A DNA stretch of 64,000 nucleotides from Candidatus Endomicrobium procryptotermitis (GTDB lineage: Bacteria > Elusimicrobiota > Endomicrobiia > Endomicrobiales > Endomicrobiaceae). The stretch's first letter is position 1, and each line of letters starts with the position of its first letter. The stretch lies in assembly GCA_031279415.1 (NCBI GenBank), contig JAITIP010000038.1, positions 1 through 64,000 of the forward strand. Reading direction: 5' to 3'. A program made the translations under genes and the position numbers. Positions 25,989 to 33,194 of the stretch are shown piece by piece. The notes below the pieces were generated by a model, which saw only the letters and a list, made by a program, of their open reading frames with translations, had not been told where the DNA came from and did no database searches.

Positions 25989-27067
25989 TGAAGACTTTAT
26001 ATTTGTACGTAAGTAGAAAATTTCTTACGATATTTTCTTTCACGTCATTCGCTTTCGGTTTTATTGTCCTTATATCTGAGCTTTTTAGAGAGCTTAGTTT
26101 TTATATGGAAAATAAAACTCCTTTTTTAATAGTTATTCAGCATCTCGTTTCAAATGTACCTTGGTGGATAATACAGGTTCTCCCTGTTTCCACTTTGCTT
26201 GCATTGCTTTTTTCATTAGGCGATCTGGCAAAAAAAAATGAAATAACAGCAATGAAAGCTGCCGGAATAAATATGTGGCGAATAATTGTTTTGTTTATGA
26301 CGCTTGGTATTTTGATAGGCGGAGCTGATTTGGCTATCAGAGAACTTATTGTTCCACACACTACTGCGTTTAATGAAAAAGTAAGAAAAGAAAAAATACA
26401 AAAAGAAAAAATACAGATGCAGACAGAGTTTAAAAATCTTATAGTTTCTCTTCCGAACAATGTCCGTATGACAGTTGGATACATAGATACTAAAGAAAAG
26501 CTCATGAAAGATATTATTCTTGAAAAATACAGTGAAGATTTTTATATAGAAAGGCTGGTTCTCGCCGCAGAAGGAGTTTGGAAAAATAAAACATGGACTC
26601 TTAGAAATGGCGTTATAAGAGAGTTTGGGACAGGTTTATGGAATGAAATTTATTTTAAAGATTACGAATCCGACATACATTTGAAACCTGACGATTTTGC
26701 ATTTAAAAAAATGCGTTATGAAATGATGAACACTTATGATTTTCAAAAGTATATTTATCAGCTTCAAATGTTCGCAAAAACTGCCCTGAAAGAAAGAATC
26801 GTTTTAAATATACGTTATGCTTCTGTATTTTGCCATTTGGTCGTGATGATGATAGGCATTCCTTTTGCTTTGGGGATAGGTCCGAGATTCGGTAAAATTT
26901 TAAGCTTTACGATGGCCGTGGTGGCTTCTTTCATTTATTGGGGTGTGCAGGCAATTACCCAGTCTTTAGGTGAAAATGCCATTCTCACGCCTTTTATGTC
27001 CGCATGGCTTCCAAATTTTATTTTCTTTGCCATAGGCATAGTTCTTCTCATACGCGTAAAAAAATAA
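25988..27067 (+). CDS. lptG: LPS export permease LptG
   Basis: 359 aa from the ATG at 25988-25990, overlapping the lptF stop; a longer frame inside lptF is unlikely. Same architecture as LptF: N-terminal membrane helices with LFSLGDLAKKNEITAMKAAG (coupling helix, about residues 76-95), a periplasmic beta domain with MTVGYIDTKEKLMKDIILEK, and three C-terminal helices (SFIYWGVQAITQSLGEN). Partner of LptF in the Lpt transporter. A hairpin terminator lies about 110 bp downstream. Confidence 0.88.
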   Translation: MKTLYLYVSRKFLTIFSFTSFAFGFIVLISELFRELSFYMENKTPFLIVIQHLVSNVPWWIIQVLPVSTLLALLFSLGDLAKKNEITAMKAAGINMWRIIVLFMTLGILIGGADLAIRELIVPHTTAFNEKVRKEKIQKEKIQMQTEFKNLIVSLPNNVRMTVGYIDTKEKLMKDIILEKYSEDFYIERLVLAAEGVWKNKTWTLRNGVIREFGTGLWNEIYFKDYESDIHLKPDDFAFKKMRYEMMNTYDFQKYIYQLQMFAKTALKERIVLNIRYASVFCHLVVMMIGIPFALGIGPRFGKILSFTMAVVASFIYWGVQAITQSLGENAILTPFMSAWLPNFIFFAIGIVLLIRVKK

Positions 27068-27177
27068 CAGCCTTATTATTTCACTTTGTATCAGCGGTAG
27101 TTAGTTTATTTTTTGTCTGATTGTCAATAATAAAAGCGGCAATTATATAGTTATCAGACCCACACATAACAAAAACA

Positions 27178-27210
27178 AAACTCCCCACATCAAAACAATG
27201 CAGGGAGTTT
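27178..27210. terminator. Hairpin terminator after lptG
   Basis: Arms AAACTCCC (27178-27185) and GGGAGTTT (27203-27210), 17-nt loop, followed by TTTATTTT on the plus strand and preceded by an A-rich run, so it could serve both lptG and the convergent gene at 27243. Confidence 0.7.
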
Positions 27211-27242
27211 TTATTTTAAAGACTTATCTTATTATTTTTATA

Positions 27243-27509
27243 TTAACGAAATAGTTTTTTTAATTCTCTCTCTAATGCAGCCTCTTCTTTTTGTTGCTGC
27301 ATACTTTTACATTGCTGCCGCATTTGATTATGGCGTTGCTGTTGGTTATAAGCACTTTTCCTATCTTGTGCTTGCTGCGCATAATAACTATTAGATCTCT
27401 GCCCATAACCCCTCTCGCCTCTTTCTTCTGGAGTAATAACACCATTGGCTCCCATTGTTACTCCTGCAAATAAGACAACCGCAAACAATGCTGTGATAAT
27501 TTTATTCAT
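27243..27509 (-). CDS. Small secreted Q-rich protein
   Basis: 88 aa, AAGGAG before the ATG at 27509. A clear signal peptide (MNKIITALFAVVLFAGVTMGA, cleavage near residue 20) is followed by a charged, glutamine-rich, helical mature part (QQAQDRKSAYNQQQRHNQ) ending in ELKKLFR. One cysteine remains in the mature part. No family recognised. Before the IS3 insertion it followed directly after the small membrane-protein gene now at 28756-28890, in one operon; the insertion separates it from that promoter. Confidence 0.6.
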   Translation of the reverse strand: MNKIITALFAVVLFAGVTMGANGVITPEERGERGYGQRSNSYYAQQAQDRKSAYNQQQRHNQMRQQCKSMQQQKEEAALERELKKLFR

Positions 27510-27575
27510 TTCATTTCTCCTTGATTTTATTTCTTCTTCTGCTGACCTTTCCCCAAAAGTTCGACCGCTTGTAAG

Positions 27576-28424
27576 TTAGTGAAAAGCTGTTTTTAATGCC
27601 ATAATTTCTGCTTGTTTTTTCATGAACTCGTTTGGACTTAAACCTTTTAAAGAACTATGCGGTCTTGTTTCATTGTATTCTTTGCGCCATTCTTCTATTT
27701 TCTCTTTCGCTTCTCTTATATTCAAAAATCTGTTCTCATTCAAACATTCATCTCTTAATTTTCCATTAAAACTTTCTATGTATCCGTTTTCTACAGGCTT
27801 TCCGGGTTTTATAAAATCTAACTGTATATTATTCCTATATGCCCATTCGTCTAATACCTTGCCCGTGAACTCCGGTCCATTATCTACCGTGATTGCTTGC
27901 GGCAATTCCCTTACACCTCTTATTCGTTCCAATACTTCTACTATCCTTCTGCCGTTTATTGACGTATCAACTTCTAAATATGGGCATTCTCTCGTGTACT
28001 TATCTATTATCGTCAGTATCTTTATCTTTCTTCCGTTCCATAAACTCTCTAACACAAAATCCATCGTCATTGCTCATTGGCTTCTTTTGCTGTTTTCAAC
28101 GGCATTCTTATCACTGATATTTGTTTCTTACGTCTTCTTTTTCTTAATGATAAACTCGCTTCTCTGTATATCCGTTCTGTTCTTTTATGATTTATTACAT
28201 ATCCTTCTCGTCTTAACAGTATATGCAACCTTGGACTTCCATATCGTCTCTTTTCATGTGCTAATTCTATCAGCCTTTCTCTTATCGCTTCATCAGTTTT
28301 CTTGCTTTTATATCTATGGCTGCTTCTGTCTATCCCTACTATTTTACATGCCCGCCTTTCCCTCAGCCCAAGACTTACTTTCAAATACTCTGCTGCTTTT
28401 CTTCTTGTCTCGGGCTCTAAAAGT
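27576..28424 (-). pseudogene. IS3-family transposase orfB, frameshifted
   Basis: The DDE integrase part lies in two frames. The first (to 28067) contains the HTH_21-like RRYGSPRLHILLRREGY; the second (28070-27576) has MDFV, TVDNGPEF and the ENGYIESFNGKLRDE block, giving the three acidic catalytic residues. The junction reads CAATGACGATG where an unbroken copy would read CAATGGACGATG, so one base is missing near 28068. Normally orfB is made by -1 frameshifting from orfA. Confidence 0.85.
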
Positions 28425-28683
28425 TTTTTTCGTTTATTTCCTTCAACGCTCTTATATCAAGTGCCTGATCTGCTACGATGTTCTTTAACCGCCTGTTTTC
28501 TTCTTCTAATGCCTTTAGCCGTCTTAATTCGTTCACTGTTAGCCCTGAATACTTCATCTTCCATTTGTAATATGCTGCATCGCTCATCACGTGCTTCCTA
28601 CATAAATCTACTATTTTTACTCCGCTTTCTGCCTCTTTCAATATCCCGATTATTTGCTCTTCACTGAATTTCTTCTTCCCCAT
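28417..28683 (-). CDS. IS3-family orfA with A-AAA-AAC slippery site
   Basis: 88 aa from the ATG at 28683 (GGAGG upstream). HTH_Tnp_1 protein: KKKFSEEQIIGILKEAESGV, then a leucine-zipper-like LRRLKALEEENRRLK. Near its stop the heptamer A-AAA-AAC (28423-28429) sits in the frame expected for programmed -1 frameshifting into orfB, which gives the continuation KKLLEPETRRKAAEYLKV. Confidence 0.85.
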   Translation of the reverse strand: MGKKKFSEEQIIGILKEAESGVKIVDLCRKHVMSDAAYYKWKMKYSGLTVNELRRLKALEEENRRLKNIVADQALDIRALKEINEKNF

Positions 28684-28755
28684 AAAATCCTCCATTCGCT
28701 TTATTTTCCTTCTTTTTTCACTAATTCGCAAATAGTTTACTTTTTTGGGGAAAGG

Positions 28756-28890
28756 TCACTGCTTCTTTTTAGAATGCTTTCCAGCAACATAACCTGCGCC
28801 GCCAGTAACAACAGCTACGGCAGGAATAACTACTTTAATAAAAAACCATTTGCAAGCATGCCAACCCAATCCATAAACCGGGTTTCCCAT
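28756..28890 (-). CDS. Small membrane protein, C-terminus altered by IS insertion
   Basis: 44 aa from ATG at 28890, with a strong AAAGGAGG. Sequence MGNPVYGLGWHACKWFFIKV then a hydrophobic glycine-containing helix (VVIPAVAVVTGGAGYVAG) and a basic tail HSKKKQ. The TGA stop is the outermost trinucleotide of the IS. Removing the IS and one target duplication restores an extra KKK and a TAA, followed directly by the Shine-Dalgarno of the gene now at 27509. Unknown function; the shape (glycine-rich membrane helix plus lysine tail) recalls small toxin-like or bacteriocin-like peptides, which is speculative. Confidence 0.7.
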   Translation of the reverse strand: MGNPVYGLGWHACKWFFIKVVIPAVAVVTGGAGYVAGKHSKKKQ

Positions 28891-28922
28891 TAACAAACCT
28901 CCTTTTATTTGTTTCGCCCTAT

Positions 28923-28984
28923 AAAAAAAAGAGCGGCGAAATTATTTAGGCTACTAGAATAACCCGTATAATCACCGCCCTCTA
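28923..28984 (-). terminator. Rho-independent terminator of the candidate RNA
   Basis: Arms described above with one bulge and one mismatch, loop of about 22 nt, then a T run (28930-28923). It lies just upstream of the ribosome site of the gene at 28890, so it could end upstream transcription or act as an attenuator. Confidence 0.55.
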
Positions 28985-29105
28985 CCCAGCTCCGAAGAGC
29001 CGGGCAAATAGCAAACGATTATTTGTGGTTTCTAGTATGCCCTCAGACTTTTACGACTGACAAGCAAAACGCAATCTTTCTTTGCGTTCCCGACAAATAA
29101 TCTTT
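28923..29105 (-). ncRNA. Candidate structured RNA ending in a terminator
   Basis: Minus-strand elements in order: a long-range stem (AAAGATTATTTGT at 29105-29093 with ACAAATAATCGTTT ending near 29014), enclosing a CGCAA/TTGCG hairpin; then CCCGGCTC-TTCG-GAGCTGGG (29005-28986), an 8-bp stem with a stable C(UUCG)G loop; then an imperfect hairpin of about 14 bp (arms 28968-28984 and 28930-28945) followed by eight T. It lies between the HicA-like gene and the small membrane-protein gene. No match to tmRNA, 6S, SRP RNA, RNase P or c-di-GMP riboswitch patterns could be made. Could be an independent RNA or an attenuating leader. Confidence 0.4.
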
Positions 29106-29148
29106 ATGTTTTAAACCTTTGTAGGCTTACATGTACAAAATATACCTC

Positions 29149-29445
29149 TTATATAGCTATAGATTGTTCCTCTAATTTCTTTTCATAGACATCTCTGGAA
29201 AGAGGACAATCTATTAAATCTTTAAAATCAGACTTTACCAACTTACATTGTTTTGCCATTTGAGCTAATAAATTATCTCTTAACATCTTATATTTTGTTC
29301 CTCTACTTATTTTTGTATGGACAGCTGTTTTTTTACCATCTTTTGAATAGTAAATAAATCTCCAGTGGTCTCCTCCATCTTTTAAGTTGAAGCCTTTCTT
29401 TTGGAGATTTTCTTTAATGGTCTCTCTATCTCTGCTTATAGACAT
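29149..29445 (-). CDS. HicA-like toxin-family protein
   Basis: 98 aa, AAGGAGAT before the ATG at 29445. The first 60 residues fit the HicA/YcfA double-stranded-RNA-binding fold: a helix with LQKKGFNLKDGG, then DHWRFIYYSKDGKKTAVHTK, where the His of the DH pair would be the catalytic residue of HicA mRNA interferases. It is longer than classic HicA, with a helical C-terminus (MAKQCKLVKSDFKDLIDCPL). Starts three bases before the end of the 343-aa gene and is coupled to it; no HicB is visible. Confidence 0.6.
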   Translation of the reverse strand: MSISRDRETIKENLQKKGFNLKDGGDHWRFIYYSKDGKKTAVHTKISRGTKYKMLRDNLLAQMAKQCKLVKSDFKDLIDCPLSRDVYEKKLEEQSIAI

Positions 29446-29447
29446 TC

Positions 29448-30479
29448 TTAAATCTCCTTAAATGCATCTAATAAATTAGTTTTAAGTTTTTTTGCATCTT
29501 CAGACAATATATCATCATCAACTTTTGCATATTCTTCCCACAAATAACAAATATCCAACTTAATATCATTGTATAGCTCTTGTCTAGTGTATGCAAAAAG
29601 TTCCAACCCTATAGAGGGATTTTCAATAAGATATAACTGTTCTGTTTCATCTAACTTTGGAGTCAATATAAGCTGTCTTTTCGGCTTTAGCTTTATGCCG
29701 TTACATTCTATATGGTCAATTTCTATAGGGGACAAATCAACTTCTTGAATACTTATTACATCTGTTATTTTTTTTGGTTGATCATTTTCATCTAAAATAA
29801 CCTGTCCCGTAATTTGGACTAAATCTCTTCTATTTTCCAAAAGCATATCTTCAACATCTTCATTATAAAAGCAGTCTAAAAGCCTTTTAGTCATTGGATG
29901 AGTTATTACAATTTTATGTTCTTCAAAATCAATGCTTACTAAACGTCCTGTCACTACAGTCATGTATTCTTCAACGACAGTTATAGTTTTATCAATAATA
30001 GTAGTTATGTTTTTTTGAATAGACTTGCTGCTGATTTCGGGAATATTATTAATTTCAACATATATAGCATCATCAGATGGTGGAAAAGCAGATCTCACAT
30101 GAGATAATGCTTTTATCCTCATTTTCGGGTGAGGAAAAACTCTTTCAATCTCTTTCTCATCATTCTTTGCACTAAAAGTAAAAAAATTATCTAAAGATTC
30201 TTTTACATTAAAAACAGGTAATAAAATATCTTCTCTGTATCCTATTGAAATTGCCTGATTATAGCTACCATCTTTTGGCAATTCGCAATTTATAAAACAT
30301 TGTTCCTTAATTTCTTTTGATGGTCTAAATCTCTCATTAAATGTTATACCTTGATATTGTGCAATCATTAAATATGCTAAATCCTTAACATTAGAGAGTA
30401 GGTTTATCATGTATTCAACAGGCAATTGTTGTTTATCTGCATTGCCACCTTTAAAATGAAACTCTATTTTATCTGCCAT
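29448..30479 (-). CDS. Hypothetical partner of the HicA-like protein
   Basis: 343 aa, AAGGAG before the ATG at 30479. Soluble, acidic, mixed alpha/beta; no signal peptide, membrane segment or known catalytic motif. N-terminal MADKIEFHFKGGNADKQQLP, central IDFEEHKIVITHPMTKRLLD, a possible short beta-barrel around DLVQITGQVILDENDQPKKI, and a helical C-terminus. It is translated just before the HicA-like gene, so it may neutralise or work with it, although it is far larger than a HicB antitoxin. Family not recognised. Confidence 0.6.
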   Translation of the reverse strand: MADKIEFHFKGGNADKQQLPVEYMINLLSNVKDLAYLMIAQYQGITFNERFRPSKEIKEQCFINCELPKDGSYNQAISIGYREDILLPVFNVKESLDNFFTFSAKNDEKEIERVFPHPKMRIKALSHVRSAFPPSDDAIYVEINNIPEISSKSIQKNITTIIDKTITVVEEYMTVVTGRLVSIDFEEHKIVITHPMTKRLLDCFYNEDVEDMLLENRRDLVQITGQVILDENDQPKKITDVISIQEVDLSPIEIDHIECNGIKLKPKRQLILTPKLDETEQLYLIENPSIGLELFAYTRQELYNDIKLDICYLWEEYAKVDDDILSEDAKKLKTNLLDAFKEI

Positions 30480-30588
30480 TGTTACTCCTTATTTTACAAA
30501 ATACTATATTTTCCATTTTCGTAAAAAGTATACTACAAAAACACAAATATTTCATTATAAAACAATTTTTCTTACTTTTAGCTTAAAC

Positions 30589-30738
30589 TCAAGCAGGTCT
30601 CAAAACAACAGACTTTTTAGATTTCTTTGAAGATTTCTTACTAACTATATATTTACTAACATCATGATTAACTTCATCTTTTTTTACTTTAGCAAGTTTA
30701 TTCATGGTCTCTTCAAACTTCTTTTTATTATTATCCAT
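30589..30738 (-). CDS. Small lysine-rich protein overlapping transposase end
   Basis: 49 aa from ATG at 30738, with GAGGAG 7 nt upstream, overlapping the last codons of the IS1595-family transposase remnant. Composition MDNNKKKFEETMNKLAKVKK then VSKYIVSKKSSKKSKKSVVL: very basic, about a third lysine. No family recognised. It could be an accessory gene of the element or a host gene next to it; the good ribosome site and overlap argue that it is real. Confidence 0.5.
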   Translation of the reverse strand: MDNNKKKFEETMNKLAKVKKDEVNHDVSKYIVSKKSSKKSKKSVVLRPA

Positions 30739-31638
30739 TAATTAACTCCTCATATTGGATTCTTTTACCTGATATGTTTTCAAAAAATGTGATCCTATCT
30801 TGGAGACTAAAATCTCTTGTGTTCCACCTAAAGCAAAACATATTAGCGTACATCTGAATATGCTTCTTGCTGCACCAATGATATATGCCTTTTATATTCC
30901 TCTTAAAGTGGCTAAAAACACCTTCAATATGATTTGTTGTTACGCTGCAATTAACATACTGTTTCTGATGATGATTTACAAATTTCCGGTTCTTTAAGAA
31001 TTTATATACCGGGCTTTCATCTGTATGTATAGTAGCATTTTTGGATATGTGCCGGTTAAGGATAGGCTTAATATTCTCTCTGTTTGTTTTCTCAAAGTGA
31101 ACAAGTTTTAAATCCCCTGCTAATTCTTGCATTCCGAGGATTGGAGCCTTATCTCCCTGGACTTTATTATATGCCTGAGTTCTTTTGTCTTTGTGTTTAT
31201 TGCTTTCTTTACCGCCGACATAGGTTTCATCCACTTCAACGATGTTTTTAAGAGGTTTTTTAAATGATTCCGTCTCCATCGCATGCTTAGCCTTTGAAGC
31301 ATGAACCAAACTGTTTTTTGCGTTACGCCTAAGTCTTTTGATAGTTGTAAGTTGATATGCCTTTCTTATGAGAAGTCATCAAATAAACAGCCATAAACCA
31401 CTTTAAAAGAGGTATCTTGCTATCTTCAAATATAAGTTCCAACCTTGATTGAAAACTTTACACGGCAATCAGTGCATTTATGGATATTACTGTTTTTAAA
31501 GTGGGAAATCTTCTTCACTGATCCGCAATGAGGGCAGTATTCGCCGCCTTGTCAAATTATTTTTGTTAGGTAGTTTATGCATTTCTGTTCTGTGTCGAAG
31601 ACTTTCAGGAAGTCTATTAGTGAATTAAAGTTGTTCAT
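30731..31638 (-). pseudogene. IS1595-family (ISXO2-like) transposase, decayed
   Basis: Pieces of one transposase in several frames. Start ATG at 31636-31638 with AAGGAG; an in-frame TGA replaces the usual Trp just before the zinc ribbon (GEYCPHCGS and KCTDCRVKF). One extra T after KVGT, a shift after KKGIS, and a lost G after MLQRL each break the frame. The last intact piece carries the ISXO2 catalytic region (VEVDETYVGGKESNKH, IHTDESPVY, VNCSVTTNHIEGVFSHFKRN). A right-end repeat candidate is GGGTCTGTCAAGTATATAAT at 31696-31715; no left counterpart was found. Confidence 0.8.
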
Positions 31639-31851
31639 TGTTAGAATCTCCTTAGATATGTTTTATCGTCTAAGAATATGCTACCATTTTATTTTGGGTC
31701 TGTCAAGTATATAATTGCCATAAAAGCTTTGTTACAACTCTTCAAGTTCTTCCCCTTTTTTACTGAAGACAAAAGAATATAATGATGTTATAAGAGTACA
31801 CCAGCAAATGTATTTTTACTATTGTCGTCAGTACTGAAAATCATGGGAAGG

Positions 31852-33036
31852 TTAATATGTACTATTGTCAGTTATCGTGCTTCCGGAAGGAGTAGTGATA
31901 CTTTCTATATCGGCAAAAATTGTATATGTTTCAGGCAAATACAGTTCTAAATCATCTAACGATATTTTGTAAAATTCTTTCTCTCCAGGAGCAAGTGGTT
32001 TATTCGGTTTATAGAAAATACCGCTTTTGGTATTGGTATAATCCTCACCTCTTACAGTTATTTTAAAAGATATTGACGCTATGTAATATTTTGAACCGTT
32101 ATCTATTTCAAAACCTATCAAATTTTTTTCGCTGTTTATCAATCTTGTATTTTGAATTTTTATATCCGACAGCTCCGGAACTGAAGTCGTGTCGTAAAAT
32201 ATGCCTCCTTCTTCAGTATCATCGTTGAGCATTGTATAGTCAGCAGAAAGTTTGTTGCTGGTAAAATAATTATAATTATTATATCCGTAATAAACTGCCG
32301 TTCCTGTATAATATGGCGTGTAATAGTAGTGGTGCGCATAATGATGATGGAAAGATAAATATCCAAAAGGAAAAAGTAAGAAGTTTACAGCCGAAAAGAA
32401 TCTGGCAGGCCTGTAATAGTGTGAATAAGGATAATATGTTCTAGGACGGTAACGTTTCGGAGGTATGTGATGTCTGTGACGGATTAATTGGTTGTTTATA
32501 CTATTGTGCTTTACAGATTTAGCGTAACTTCTGTTTGTATTATTACTTCTACTTTGCTCGAGTTTTCTATAATTATTATTGCTAAAAGAACGCTGCCTGA
32601 CGGCATTGCTTTTTGTAATGACAGGATTTGCATTCACATCTTTGCGTCGTTCATATCTACGGCTATTAGGGTTATTTGCATTATTTCTTGCCGCATTACC
32701 TGACGGTCTTACGTTCTCTCTTTTTGTGACGGCAGGTTTGACATTTTTCAGCTGAGGCTTAGAGTTAACGCTTTTAAGCACAGCCGGTGCAGGAGTAACA
32801 ACCGAACTTTTGCGTCGCTGAAAATCGTCACTGCTATTATTATTTATGCGAATATTAACCGGTTCGCTCTTTCTAAAACTATTATTTTTATTGTGGCCAA
32901 AGATGTTTCGAGAACTGCTTTTTTGATTTTGTGTTGACGTGTTTCTGTTAAATCCTGAATTCTGTTTTTTGTTCTGCGCAAACGCCGGCTGAAGCGATAA
33001 AAATAAACATATTACAAAAATTAAAATTTTTTTCAT
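31852..33036 (-). CDS. Secreted low-complexity protein with His/Tyr-rich middle
   Basis: 394 aa from the ATG at 33036, chosen for AAGGAG 8 nt upstream. Signal peptide residues 1-20 (KKILIFVICLFLSLQPAFA). The next 180 residues are low-complexity (N, S, R, K, Q), disordered and basic. A His/Tyr-rich stretch (about 185-260, with HHHYAHHYYY and YYGYNNYNYF around a hydrophobic VNFLLFPFGYL) follows. The last 110 residues look like a folded beta-sandwich (LIGFEIDNGSKYYIASISFK, GEKEFYKISL) suggestive of an FxLYD-like domain. A cell-surface or metal-binding role is possible but unproven. Confidence 0.6.
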   Translation of the reverse strand: MKKILIFVICLFLSLQPAFAQNKKQNSGFNRNTSTQNQKSSSRNIFGHNKNNSFRKSEPVNIRINNNSSDDFQRRKSSVVTPAPAVLKSVNSKPQLKNVKPAVTKRENVRPSGNAARNNANNPNSRRYERRKDVNANPVITKSNAVRQRSFSNNNYRKLEQSRSNNTNRSYAKSVKHNSINNQLIRHRHHIPPKRYRPRTYYPYSHYYRPARFFSAVNFLLFPFGYLSFHHHYAHHYYYTPYYTGTAVYYGYNNYNYFTSNKLSADYTMLNDDTEEGGIFYDTTSVPELSDIKIQNTRLINSEKNLIGFEIDNGSKYYIASISFKITVRGEDYTNTKSGIFYKPNKPLAPGEKEFYKISLDDLELYLPETYTIFADIESITTPSGSTITDNSTY

Positions 33037-33194
33037 TTTATTTTTCTCCTTCATATAATAATATATATTTTTCTATTTTATACCATATTATAATAACATT
33101 GGCATAACAATAAATATTGCAGCATATAAAAAAGCTGCCCAATTTTAAAAAATTCCGCGCCTTTCCTGCGAAAAATTTAATTCAAGATTACTTC

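Larger units (their letters stand above)
27539..28762 (-). mobile_element. IS3-family (IS407-like) insertion sequence, inactivated
   Basis: Element at 27543-28758 (1216 bp). Terminal inverted repeats TGACCTTTCCCCAAAA (27543-27558) and its exact complement (28743-28758). A 4-bp target duplication CTGC flanks it (27539-27542 and 28759-28762), the length expected of the IS407 group. It carries orfA and an orfB broken by a one-base deletion, so this copy should not make active transposase unless helped by another copy. Confidence 0.92.

Noticed and set aside
28923-29105. tmRNA, 6S RNA, RNase P RNA or c-di-GMP riboswitch
   Set aside because: None of the conserved core motifs or the overall rod or pseudoknot layouts could be matched; left as an unclassified candidate.
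31620-31640. Alternative genetic code with TGA as tryptophan
   Set aside because: TGA occurs at a Trp position only in decayed genes; intact genes such as the flippase-like gene and recG end in TGA at the expected length.
31696-31719. Full terminal repeats of the IS1595-family element
   Set aside because: A right-end candidate exists but no matching left end was found near 30480-30600, so element borders are not claimed.
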